Shown here: positions 27,206 through 35,003 of the stretch, one piece after another
Layout of the letters: every line of letters begins with the position of its first letter
How positions within the stretch are numbered: the stretch's first letter is position 1
DNA from: Acidobacteriota bacterium
Lineage (GTDB): Bacteria > Acidobacteriota > Terriglobia > Acidiferrales > UBA7541
NCBI GenBank assembly: GCA_003223215.1
Contig: QHYH01000089.1
Span: 103,618-167,617, forward strand
Direction of reading: 5' to 3'
Length of the DNA stretch: 64,000 nucleotides
The notes under the pieces: generated by a model
Database searches by the model: none
Seen by the model: only the letters and a program-made list of their open reading frames with translations
Told to the model about the DNA's origin: nothing
Program-made: the position numbers and the translations under genes

Positions 27206-28621
27206 ATGAGCAATCGCAGAAGCACGATCTATGGACTTAGAAGAAGCGCCGGGCTCGCCGCGCTTCTGTCGCTAAAGTTGGCGGCCGGGCTCGCCTTCGC
27301 GCAGCAGGCCCCGCCACGCGATCCCGCGGAACCGCCGCCCGGCAAGCCCCAGGTGAAAAGCTTGCCGCGACCAGCGAGCGCGATTCGGCGGCAAAGCATC
27401 GATGAAAAATCGATGCGCACGCTGATCCACAGCTTGGTGAGCTGCGGAACGCGGTTGACGCTTTCTTCCTGGAGCGATCCCAAGCGCGGGATCGGCTGCG
27501 GGCGGGATGCGATTGTGGCGCGATTGAATGATATTGCGAAAGATTCCGGCGGAAAGCTGCAAGTTGTCGTGGACAGGTTCGAATCCACTTCCGAGCGAAC
27601 TTCAGGTAAGCCGATTCCCCTCGAGAATGTCTACGCGATGCTGCCGGGCGCCGACCCGACCCTGTCGAAAACTCTGTTTATCGTTTCGGGCCATTTCGAT
27701 TCGCGTCCTTCGAACGTGATGGATCCCGAAGCAGACGCTCCCGGGGCGGACGACGACGCTTCAGGAGCGGCGGTGAGCGTGGAATGTGCGCGCCTGCTGA
27801 GCAAAGCGAGCGCGAAAAGCAGCGGTTATCGCGCAACGATTCTCTTCGCGACAGTTTCCGGCGAGGAGCAAGGACTGCTCGGCAGCACGCATCTTGTCGA
27901 CTGGGTCAAGCAGCAAGGCTACACCGTGGGCGGGATGCTTGACGACGACATCGTGGGGGCCGATCCTACACCGGGAGGGCCGCATCGCGTGCGCCTGTTT
28001 TCGGGGAATGGCGAGATCGATGATTGTGATGCGCCCGCGCGCGAACTCGCCCGCGCCATCGAAGAAATCGACGGCCGCAACGCGATTCGCTTGATTTTCC
28101 GCCAGGACCGCTACGGCCGCGGCGGGGACCACTATCCGTTTTACAAAGCAGGGCTGCCCGCAGTGCGCTTCACCGAGCCGCTCGAGGATTACCACCACCA
28201 GCATCAGACACCCCGCACGGAGGACGGCGCCGAGTACGGAGACTTCGAGAAATATCTGAACTACCCCTTCATGGGCAACGTGGCGAGGGACAACGCGGAA
28301 GTTCTGCGGCAATTGGCGATGGCTCCCGCGCCGCCAAGCAAAGCGCTCCTGAAAGGCGCGGTTACGCCGGACGCGAAAGTCTCTTGGGCCGCCGAACCCG
28401 ATAGGGAGCGCGCCGGCTTTGAGGTGCTTTGGCGTGAAACGACCGACCCCCGCTGGCACGTCTATGAATTTGTGGTGGAGCCGGGCGAAGCAATCTTGCA
28501 GGGTGTTTCCACCGACAATCACTTTTTTGCGGTGCGTTCGGTCGGCAAGAACGGCGCGCGCTCGATTGCCGTGCCGACCGAAATGGAGCGGCGAACGCCC
28601 CCAGGACCGGCAAAACAATAG
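27206..28621 (+). CDS. exported M28 family zinc aminopeptidase
   Basis: Protein of 471 aa with a signal peptide (residues about 12-32). M28 zinc ligands are visible: His-Asp in SGHFDSRPSN, Asp in PGADDDASGAAV, the catalytic Glu pair in SGEEQGLLGS, Asp in MLDDDIVGAD, and a late His in RGGDHYPF. The C-terminal 100 residues (VSWAAEPDRERAGFEVLWRE) look like a fibronectin-III-type domain. It probably trims N-terminal residues from peptides outside the cytoplasm. The next gene, another exported peptidase, starts 38 bp later with a good ribosome-binding site, so the two likely form one peptide-degrading operon. Confidence 0.88.
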   Translation: MSNRRSTIYGLRRSAGLAALLSLKLAAGLAFAQQAPPRDPAEPPPGKPQVKSLPRPASAIRRQSIDEKSMRTLIHSLVSCGTRLTLSSWSDPKRGIGCGRDAIVARLNDIAKDSGGKLQVVVDRFESTSERTSGKPIPLENVYAMLPGADPTLSKTLFIVSGHFDSRPSNVMDPEADAPGADDDASGAAVSVECARLLSKASAKSSGYRATILFATVSGEEQGLLGSTHLVDWVKQQGYTVGGMLDDDIVGADPTPGGPHRVRLFSGNGEIDDCDAPARELARAIEEIDGRNAIRLIFRQDRYGRGGDHYPFYKAGLPAVRFTEPLEDYHHQHQTPRTEDGAEYGDFEKYLNYPFMGNVARDNAEVLRQLAMAPAPPSKALLKGAVTPDAKVSWAAEPDRERAGFEVLWRETTDPRWHVYEFVVEPGEAILQGVSTDNHFFAVRSVGKNGARSIAVPTEMERRTPPGPAKQ

Positions 28622-28658
28622 GCGAATTCTCCGGGTTTCAAAAAGGAGGGAACGCGTG

Positions 28659-30233
28659 ATGCGCAGGACAGTAACTCCGTGTGTGCTCGTCTTGTTTACT
28701 TTGCGGCTCGCGGGCTGGGCGGCAGCTCAGGCGCCTGCACCTGCGCAGGAGAGGGGTGCCAGAACGCCGGAAGCCAAGAGCGATGAGAAGTGTGACGCGG
28801 CGGCGATGAAAGAAGAGTCGGCGGCGACCGAGCACTCGATTCGTGTGGGCGGCCAGACGATTTCCTACAAGGCCACGGCAGGCACCACGCTGTTAAAAAA
28901 CGACAAGGGCGAGCCAACCGGCCTGATGTATTCCGTGGCCTACACGAAAAACGACGTCAAGGACCTCAGCACCCGGCCGGTGGCGTTTCTCTACAACGGC
29001 GGGCCGGGCTCGGCAACGATGTGGCTGCACATGGGAGCGTTCGGGCCGCGCCGCGTGTACACGGTAAACGGAGCGTTTACGCCTCCTGCCCCCTACCGGC
29101 TGGTGGACAATGGGGAAACCCTGCTCGACAAGACCGACCTGGTCTTCATCGACGCCATGGGAACCGGCTACAGCCACGCAGTATGCAAGGCGCAGGACAA
29201 GGATTTCTTCGGAATCGACGAAGACATCGAGGCCTTCGCGCAGTTTATCGTGACCTACCTGAGCCGGAATGACCGGTGGAATTCGCCGAAGTTCCTGATT
29301 GGGGAAAGTTATGGAACGTTCCGCTCCGCGGCGCTCGGGAATTATCTGCAATCGCACGATACCGTGCACCTGAACGGCATCGTGCTGATTTCCTCGGTGC
29401 TGGATTTGTCGTCGCTTACGTTTGCGCCGGGAGATGACCGGCCGTACATCTTTTACCTGCCTAGTTACGCGGCGGTCGCCTGGTATCACAAAGTGCTGAA
29501 AGACCGCCCGGCGGATGTGGTCGCGTTCATCGAAGAGGCGCGGAAATACGCGCAGGGCGAGTACGCGGCGGCGCTGTACAAGGGCGCGGCGCTTTCCGCG
29601 GCCGACAAAGCGGCGGTGGCAAAACGAGTCTCGTATTTTACCGGCCTATCCGAGGATTATCTGATGAAAGCGGACCTGCGCGTGACGCTCAGCCAGTTCC
29701 GCGCCGAGCTGCAGCGCAAGGAAGGGTTGACGACCGGGCGCATCGACGCGCGCTTCACCGGATACACCTACGACTTGCTGGAAGAGAACGCGCAGGGCGA
29801 TCCGGAAGGCCCGGCGGTGGGCGGAGCCTTCACCGCGCTCATCAACGCGTACAATCACGACGAGTTGAAATTCGGGAAGGATAAGGTCTACCACAACTCG
29901 GCAAACGCGTTTGCAAGCTGGAACTGGACGCGCCGCGAGCAGCGGCGATTCGGCTTCCCCGGCGCGCCCAATGTGGATCAGGATCTGGCGCAAGCGATGA
30001 TCACCAATCCCAAACTGCTGGTGCAAGTGGAGAACGGCTATTACGACTTGGCCACGCCGTTCTTCGCCACCGAACACACCATGGAGCATTTGGGCTTGCC
30101 GGACCCGCTCGAGAAAAACATCAAACTGGACTACTACACCGCCGGCCACATGATGTACCTGCACGACGAGGATCGCGTGAACCTGCACAACCAAATTTCG
30201 AGCTTCATCGACCGCGCCACTCAGCAACCGTAG
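28659..30233 (+). CDS. exported S10 serine carboxypeptidase-like protein
   Basis: Protein of 524 aa with a signal peptide (VTPCVLVLFTLRLAGWAAAQ). The alpha/beta-hydrolase S10 pattern is clear: FLYNGGPGSATMW (oxyanion region), GTGYSHA, nucleophile Ser in IGESYGTFRSAAL, Asp in NGYYDLATPF, and His in YTAGHMMYL. The family removes C-terminal residues at acidic pH. ATG 28659 is preferred because AAGGAGGG ends 8 nt upstream; a GTG at 28656 is possible. A Gln/Ala/Pro-rich segment of about 50 residues separates signal and catalytic domain. Confidence 0.9.
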   Translation: MRRTVTPCVLVLFTLRLAGWAAAQAPAPAQERGARTPEAKSDEKCDAAAMKEESAATEHSIRVGGQTISYKATAGTTLLKNDKGEPTGLMYSVAYTKNDVKDLSTRPVAFLYNGGPGSATMWLHMGAFGPRRVYTVNGAFTPPAPYRLVDNGETLLDKTDLVFIDAMGTGYSHAVCKAQDKDFFGIDEDIEAFAQFIVTYLSRNDRWNSPKFLIGESYGTFRSAALGNYLQSHDTVHLNGIVLISSVLDLSSLTFAPGDDRPYIFYLPSYAAVAWYHKVLKDRPADVVAFIEEARKYAQGEYAAALYKGAALSAADKAAVAKRVSYFTGLSEDYLMKADLRVTLSQFRAELQRKEGLTTGRIDARFTGYTYDLLEENAQGDPEGPAVGGAFTALINAYNHDELKFGKDKVYHNSANAFASWNWTRREQRRFGFPGAPNVDQDLAQAMITNPKLLVQVENGYYDLATPFFATEHTMEHLGLPDPLEKNIKLDYYTAGHMMYLHDEDRVNLHNQISSFIDRATQQP

Positions 30234-30452
30234 TAGCCTCGGGGCCTGCCGAAAACAAGAATGCCCGAAGTGGTCATCCCGACGGGCCGGCTATGGATCG
30301 ACGAATCGTCGCCTTGGTCCGGGAACCACAGCTCGCGCGCCCTCCCGGCACGGATGAAAATCCTCCGGCCGTTAACACTTGGCCGTAAGCGGGCGTCTGG
30401 AAGAGGGACTCCGGCGAAAGCCCGAGAAACCAAGCCAATCAGGAGACCCGTC

Positions 30453-31652
30453 ATGACCCCGAAACTGCCTCGCTTGCTCCTCGCTGCTCTGCTGGCTGGC
30501 TCCTTTGGGATTTCAAGCGAGCTTCCTGGGAAAAATGCCGTATTTGCCGGACTGACGGCACATGAGTGGGGCACGTTCACGTCGATTGCCGGCCGAGACG
30601 GCCAGGCAATCGACTGGTTGCCGTTGTCGGGATCGACGGATTTGCCGGGCTTCGTCGAGCATCTTCGCGATGGCCGCTTCAAGATAGGACTGCGCGGCAC
30701 GGTGCGCATGGAAACTCCGGTGCTGTATTTCTACGACTCGCGCGAAGAACGAGTGTCGGTGAAAGTGAGTTTCGCGAAAGGCGTGATCACCGAGTGGTAT
30801 CCACACGCCACTCGCGTGGAGCCGATGGCCAATCTCTTCGACGGCAGCCTGTACCAGACGCATCCCGATGGAAGCATCGCCTGGGGCGCCCTCACCGTTT
30901 CGCCGAGCCTTGCCGCCGACTTTCCGCGCGACGCAGAGCACAGCCCCTACTACTCGGCGCGACAGACTTCGGCGACTCCGCTTTGCGTGAGAACACCGAC
31001 AGGTGAGCAGCATGAGAAATTCCTTTTTTATCGTGGCGTGTCCACGTTTCGCGCACCCCTCTCCGCGAAACTGACCGCCGACGGCAAGGTGCAGGTGCAA
31101 AATGACGCGAAGGAAGAGATACCGAACACGATTCTGTTCGAACGGCGCGGCGAGCAAGCGGGCTACCGCATCGCCGGAGCCATCGCGAAAGAAGCCGCGC
31201 TTGATCCGCCTGAGCTGACCGGCAGTGTCGACGACCTGAGAAGAGAGTTGGTGGGAATGCTGGTGGCGCAAGGGCTGTATCTGGACGAGGCGCAAGCCAT
31301 GGTGGAGACCTGGCGGGGCTCGTGGCTCGAAGAAGGAAGCCGCCTGCTTTACATCGTGCCACGCAAATTTGTGAACGAAATTTTGCCGCTGTCGATCGAT
31401 CCGGCGCCCGCGCAAATCGCCCGCGTCTTCGTGGGAAGGCTGGAACTCGTCACGGCTCGCACGGAGAACGCCGTGGAAACGGCGTTTGCCGCGCACGACA
31501 AAGCGACGCTCGAAAAATACGGGCGGTTCCTCGAGCCGATTCTGCGAACGATGCTCGGGAAAGATTCGCATTGCCCGCGCGTCGCGAAGCTCAACGGGTA
31601 TCTGAATACCGTGCAAGCCTCGCTGATGGCCCAGGCGCGCGGCCAAAAATGA
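30453..31652 (+). CDS. conserved exported protein of unknown function
   Basis: Protein of 399 aa. The start ATG 30453 has AGGAG seven nt upstream and opens a signal peptide (LPRLLLAALLAGSFGI). The mature part begins with LTAHEWGTFTSIAGRDGQ, a distinctive EWGTFT motif, and continues with beta-rich sequence and several conserved-looking patches (METPVLYFYDSREERVSVKV; LLYIVPRKFVNEILPLSI). No catalytic signature or metal site was recognised. It follows the two peptidase genes by 219 bp and may be independent. Confidence 0.6.
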   Translation: MTPKLPRLLLAALLAGSFGISSELPGKNAVFAGLTAHEWGTFTSIAGRDGQAIDWLPLSGSTDLPGFVEHLRDGRFKIGLRGTVRMETPVLYFYDSREERVSVKVSFAKGVITEWYPHATRVEPMANLFDGSLYQTHPDGSIAWGALTVSPSLAADFPRDAEHSPYYSARQTSATPLCVRTPTGEQHEKFLFYRGVSTFRAPLSAKLTADGKVQVQNDAKEEIPNTILFERRGEQAGYRIAGAIAKEAALDPPELTGSVDDLRRELVGMLVAQGLYLDEAQAMVETWRGSWLEEGSRLLYIVPRKFVNEILPLSIDPAPAQIARVFVGRLELVTARTENAVETAFAAHDKATLEKYGRFLEPILRTMLGKDSHCPRVAKLNGYLNTVQASLMAQARGQK

Positions 31653-31777
31653 GCCACGCACGAAATGGGGCTGCGACAAAGACGGAAGGCTCGATGGATT
31701 CGCCGGACAGAGCAGGGGCATGATCTGCCGTGCCCTTACGGGCGTAGGGGCCACGGCGTGGCGGCCAAGTCTTCGTG

Positions 31778-32173
31778 CTACGCGGCGGCAACAGGCTCGG
31801 CGAAGGTGATGAAGTGCCCGCCGGGATCCTGGACGGCAAACTCCTTCATGCCATAAAACGCCGTGCGAACGGGCATGACCATGCGCGAATCCTTCATCTG
31901 GGCAAGCACGGCGTCCAGATTGTCGACCTCCATGTAGAGATACGTCGGCCCCTTGCGGGCCTCCGAGGACATCGCGGGCGGCGCGTCCTTTTCCACGCTC
32001 GCGTAGGTCTGGTACATCACTTCGACGGAGTTTTTCTGGAAGATCACGAAGCCGAGCTTGTTGCCATCCGGGACTTCGACGGTCTTGGCGAATCCAAGAC
32101 GGTCGACCCAAAACGGGATGAGCGGCTCGATTTCCTTGACCAGCAGGACCGCGGTGATGCGCTTGACGTTCAT
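31778..32173 (-). CDS. VOC (glyoxalase/bleomycin-resistance) fold protein
   Basis: Protein of 131 aa. The vicinal-oxygen-chelate fold shows two beta-alpha-beta-beta-beta modules: VKRITAVLLVKEIEPLIPFWVDRLGFAKT and GPTYLYMEVDNLDAVLAQMKD, ending in FAVQDPGGHFITFAE, where the final Glu is the usual metal-ligand position. The expected first-module His near the N-terminus is replaced (ITAVLLV), so catalysis is uncertain and a binding role is possible. ATG 32173 has AGGAGA upstream. It diverges from the helix-hairpin-helix gene; the palindromic operators lie between them and may control both. Confidence 0.75.
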   Translation of the reverse strand: MNVKRITAVLLVKEIEPLIPFWVDRLGFAKTVEVPDGNKLGFVIFQKNSVEVMYQTYASVEKDAPPAMSSEARKGPTYLYMEVDNLDAVLAQMKDSRMVMPVRTAFYGMKEFAVQDPGGHFITFAEPVAAA

Positions 32174-32343
32174 GGGCGGTTTCTCCTTAAGCGACATTAG
32201 CTTTCGACACGGAAAGGGCGAAGAGCACGGCAAGGGCACCAAGGTAGGGCGATGGCCATGTGACCGGGCTGTCGCGATGGGCGGGCTGCTAGGGCGCATG
32301 CCGGGGGTCCTCCTCTGACCTTTCTCCGACGGGAGCTTTCCCC

Positions 32344-32403
32344 TTGACGCCGGGAGTAGTCTAAATTAGACTAGTATCAATTAGACTAGTCTAATTTAGA
32401 CTA
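32344..32403 (+). promoter_or_regulatory. promoter with twin TAGTCTAA-N-TTAGACTA operators
   Basis: Two 17-bp perfect palindromes, TAGTCTAAATTAGACTA (32357-32373) and TAGTCTAATTTAGACTA (32387-32403), have centres 30 bp apart, about three helical turns, with another half-site TTAGACTA between (32381-32388). A -35 TTGACG (32344-32349) and -10-like TAGACT (32367-32372) are 17 bp apart, the -10 lying inside the first operator. A repressor bound here would block the gene at 32444. The PadR gene downstream is the best candidate ligand. Confidence 0.7.
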
Positions 32404-32443
32404 GTGTCGGGAAAGCGTGGATTTCTGTCAAGGAGATTCGTTT

Positions 32444-32719
32444 ATGGCGACGGCGACAAGGCAGCTCGGCGACCTCGTCTCGGTCGGGCCGGCGATGCTC
32501 CGGGACTTCGCGATCCTCGGAATCCGCAGCGTGGCGCGCCTCGCGAAGCAGGACCCACGAAAAATGTATGAGAGGCTGAGCCGCAAGACGGGACAGCGGC
32601 AGGACCCGTGCGTGCTGGACACCTTCGCGGCGGCGGTGGCGCAGGCGCAGAATCCGCGCTTGCCCGCGGAGCAATGCGTGTGGTGGTATTGGAGCCGAAA
32701 GAGGACCTTGGCGAAGTGA
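32444..32719 (+). CDS. helix-hairpin-helix protein (Cdd1 / pathogenicity-locus-like)
   Basis: Small cytoplasmic protein of 91 aa. LGDLVSVGPAMLRDFAILGIRSVARLAKQDPRKMYERL is a helix-hairpin-helix pair of the kind found in the Cdd1 family; it is followed by DPCVLDTFAAAVAQAQNP and a WWYW aromatic patch. The family is often seen beside regulators in stress or virulence loci, but its biochemical role is unclear; nonspecific DNA binding is the general property of such motifs. ATG 32444 has AAGGAG eight nt upstream. The promoter carries twin palindromic operators, so the gene is tightly regulated. Confidence 0.65.
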   Translation: MATATRQLGDLVSVGPAMLRDFAILGIRSVARLAKQDPRKMYERLSRKTGQRQDPCVLDTFAAAVAQAQNPRLPAEQCVWWYWSRKRTLAK

Positions 32720-32866
32720 CTCGCGGCGGGGATGCAGAAGAAGCGGAAGGCGCGCCGAACGAGGACGCGCGTTGGACGCAGAAGCTCGCAAAGAAGACCG
32801 TTATCTCGCAAAGCTATTTCCAAAACTTGCCTTTTTCCATCCGCTGACTCCAAAAGGAGAGAAATT

Positions 32867-32914
32867 TTGAAACCAGATCTCGTTGAAGGGCGGGGCAGAA
32901 GGGAAAATTCTTGA
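32867..32914 (+). CDS. possible 15-codon leader peptide overlapping padR
   Basis: TTG 32867 has a strong AGGAG (32855-32859) seven nt upstream, yet the frame closes after 15 codons (LKPDLVEGRGRRENS) with a TGA that overlaps the TTG start of the PadR gene as TTGA. This is a translational-coupling layout. Alternatively the true PadR start was here and a frameshift separated it. Both readings are inference from the ribosome-binding site. Confidence 0.3.
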   Translation: MKPDLVEGRGRRENS

Positions 32915-33576
32915 AGTTGAACTTGGCGCATGGAATTCGCGCCCCCGGAGCTGTCAGCGAACGAAGAAGTGTTCCCACGAGGAGACAAGCGGCGCTGACG
33001 ACGCCGGACCTGGTCGTGCTGAGCCTGCTCGCCGAGCGGCCGATGCACGGCCATCAGGCGAATCTGGAACTGGAACGGCGGGAGATTCGCGATTGGGCGC
33101 CGATTTCGCGGCCGCAGGTGTACTACTCGCTCGAGAAACTGGCGCGCGCGGGTTTGCTTCGCAGCGTGAAGATCCATGAACCGGCCACGCGGCCGGAGCG
33201 CACCACATTCGAAACCACGGAGAAGGGCCGCGAGGCGCTGGCCGACGCGCTCGAATGGGACGAGTGGACCACACAGCGCACACACCCCGCGTTTCTGACG
33301 TGGCTGGCGCTTTCCTGGCAGGCGCGGCCGGGCGTTTTCCGGAAACAGCTGAAAGAGAGGCGGAAATTCCTGCTAAAGGAACTGGCCAGAGAAAAACAAA
33401 CGCTGCTTTCGATTTACGCCGAGGTCGGTCATAAGTTCCACGAAGCGGCTTGGATGGTCAGCTTGATGATCGATCAGCTTCGAACGGAGGTCCGCTGGAA
33501 CCGGCAACTGGACCGCGACCTGAAGAGAAGAGCCCCGGCCATTCATTCCGCGTCTGGGCAGCGATTACCCCACTGA
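32911..33576 (+). CDS. PadR family transcriptional regulator (long form)
   Basis: Regulator of up to 221 aa. The winged-helix core is LTTPDLVVLSLLAERPMHGHQAN and ISRPQVYYSLEKLARAGLLRSVK; a C-terminal all-helical domain follows (RKQLKERRKFLLKELAREKQTLLS, then MVSLMIDQLRTEVRWNRQLD), as in PadR/AphA-type proteins. The N-terminus is unclear: the only early starts are TTG codons at 32911, 32917 and 32923, none with its own ribosome-binding site, and the first 28 residues do not look like the family. It lies 191 bp behind the helix-hairpin-helix gene on the same strand and is the likely owner of the twin operators upstream. Confidence 0.8.
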   Translation: MKLNLAHGIRAPGAVSERRSVPTRRQAALTTPDLVVLSLLAERPMHGHQANLELERREIRDWAPISRPQVYYSLEKLARAGLLRSVKIHEPATRPERTTFETTEKGREALADALEWDEWTTQRTHPAFLTWLALSWQARPGVFRKQLKERRKFLLKELAREKQTLLSIYAEVGHKFHEAAWMVSLMIDQLRTEVRWNRQLDRDLKRRAPAIHSASGQRLPH

Positions 33577-33701
33577 GCTTCAGCCAGCCGGAGAATATGC
33601 CCACGCCCGCGTCCACAGAAACTCGGGCGCGAATTCCCCGACGGCGCATCGGCGCCACATTCACGCTGCCTATCTACGAGACAAGCGAGTTTCCCGCGGC
33701 C

Positions 33702-34124
33702 CTACCTGACCGTCATGAACTGCGGTTTGCTCGGAGCGCTCCAAACCACTTTCCCCTTTTCATCGTAGAATTGGAGCGATGCCTGACCGGCTATCACGGG
33801 CATGTCGTAGAGCCGTGGAGACCGGCCGTTCGGATCCATTGCGGTCAGGCTTGGAGTGACGCTTAACCGCGCATAGACGCGTCCGTCTCCGTCCTTGAGA
33901 ACGAAATCCTGGGCCTCGACGGTGCGCACGTGAAGCACGTCTGGCTCGACGCGATCAGGCCTTGCTGCAGCTGCGACACGCTCGGCTCGTCTTGCGCTCA
34001 GGAGCAACATGGAAATAACAAACAATAGCGCGATCACGCTGGCGGATTTCCAGCGGCGATTGGCGGATTCGAGTCTCTCAACGCGAGCAGCCAAGGCCTG
34101 AACATCTACCGGTGAAGAATTCAT
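33702..34124 (-). CDS. single-pass membrane protein of unknown function
   Basis: Protein of 140 aa. A short coiled-coil segment (VQALAARVERLESANRRWK) is followed by one transmembrane helix (SASVIALLFVISMLLLSA) and a compact extracytoplasmic domain with VEAQDFVLKDGDGRVYARLSV and LQFYDEKGKVVWSAP, a beta-rich pattern with two D-x-D-G/K-G turns. ATG 34124 has AGGAGG five nt upstream and is better than the GTG at 34130. No catalytic motif is seen. It is divergent from the RcnB-like gene. Confidence 0.6.
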   Translation of the reverse strand: MNSSPVDVQALAARVERLESANRRWKSASVIALLFVISMLLLSARRAERVAAAARPDRVEPDVLHVRTVEAQDFVLKDGDGRVYARLSVTPSLTAMDPNGRSPRLYDMPVIAGQASLQFYDEKGKVVWSAPSKPQFMTVR

Positions 34125-34282
34125 AGGCACCTCCTGGAGTTGGGCGGACAGGTCTCTGTGGATTTGGACGAGCGTGTGACTCTATCGTGAGCACAGCTCT
34201 CTCGTTCGCGCTCGCAAACGCCATCCACAAAGCCTATGCTAATGGTATCCCTCATGGCGCTCAAGCCCTCAAACGGAGGAAC

Positions 34283-34741
34283 ATGCGTTCACGTCTTTTG
34301 CAGCTCGGCGTTACCGGGATTTTGTCGGCGGCGTTATTCTGTTCAGCTTTTGGCCAGGGCAATAGCCAAGGCCACGGCAAAGGAAAGGGCCACAATAAAC
34401 ACCAGGACAGCGACGACCAGGGAGAAAGCAGCAGGTACTTTTTTGCCGAGCGCGACCGCGAAATCACCACGCGCTACTATTCGAATCACGGTTCGAACCT
34501 GCCGCCGGGCTTAGCCAAGCGCGGCGGGAATCTGCCTCCGGGGCTGGAAAAGCAATTGGAGCGGAACGGCACGCTTCCGCCGGGTCTACAAAAGCGCATC
34601 GCGCCCTGTCCCGTGGAACTTGAGCGGCAACTGCCGCCGCTTCCCGCGGATTATCGGCGCGCGGTGATCGGAGCGCACCTCGTGATCTTCAATCGAAACA
34701 CGAATGTGATTGTGGACGTCATGAAGGATGTGGTGCGGTAA
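34283..34741 (+). CDS. exported RcnB-like protein with His/Gly-rich linker and LPPGL repeats
   Basis: Protein of 152 aa. The start ATG 34283 has GGAGG upstream and opens a signal peptide (LLQLGVTGILSAALFCSAFG). A Gly/His/Lys-rich stretch (GHGKGKGHNKHQDSDDQGE) could bind metal. Three LPPGL units follow (NLPPGLAKRGG, NLPPGLEKQLERNG, TLPPGLQKRIAP). The end ADYRRAVIGAHLVIFNRNTNVIVDVMKDV resembles the C-terminus of RcnB-type periplasmic proteins linked to nickel/cobalt homeostasis. Metal specificity is unproven. Confidence 0.6.
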   Translation: MRSRLLQLGVTGILSAALFCSAFGQGNSQGHGKGKGHNKHQDSDDQGESSRYFFAERDREITTRYYSNHGSNLPPGLAKRGGNLPPGLEKQLERNGTLPPGLQKRIAPCPVELERQLPPLPADYRRAVIGAHLVIFNRNTNVIVDVMKDVVR

Positions 34742-34811
34742 GGGGTAACTGGCGAGCGCTGACTGCCGGAAGAGCCGACTCGTGGCCGACGGCGTGAGCT
34801 ACAGAATATGG

Positions 34812-34915
34812 GGGCGAGAACTTCCCCGGGGCTAGCCCCTTTGGATTTCAAATGACGGATGCGGAGCTTAGCCCCACCCCTAAAAACGGAGTTTTTTCGC
34901 AAACCCAGACAAAAG
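34812..34915. repeat. probable dispersed intergenic palindromic repeat
   Basis: GGGGCTAGCCCC (34828-34839) is a perfect 12-bp palindrome. It is followed by a diverged inner copy (GCTTAGCCCCACCCC, from 34866) and AAAAAC-GGA-GTTTTT (34882-34896), another small inverted repeat. The layered symmetry in a gene-free gap between convergent genes is typical of dispersed bacterial intergenic repeats; the last part could also terminate transcription. No second full copy was found in this window. Confidence 0.35.
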
Positions 34916-35003
34916 ACCCGCGTACTCCGACAGGCACTGACCCCGCTCCTCCAGGAAATGTTTAAGCCGGGGTGAACAAGGCCACGGATCTCGAGACCCG
35001 CCA

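Noticed and set aside
30513..32111. Open frame of 532 codons on the minus strand opposite the EWGTFT protein
   Set aside because: Low-complexity Arg/Ala-rich translation; the plus-strand frame has a signal peptide and a ribosome-binding site.
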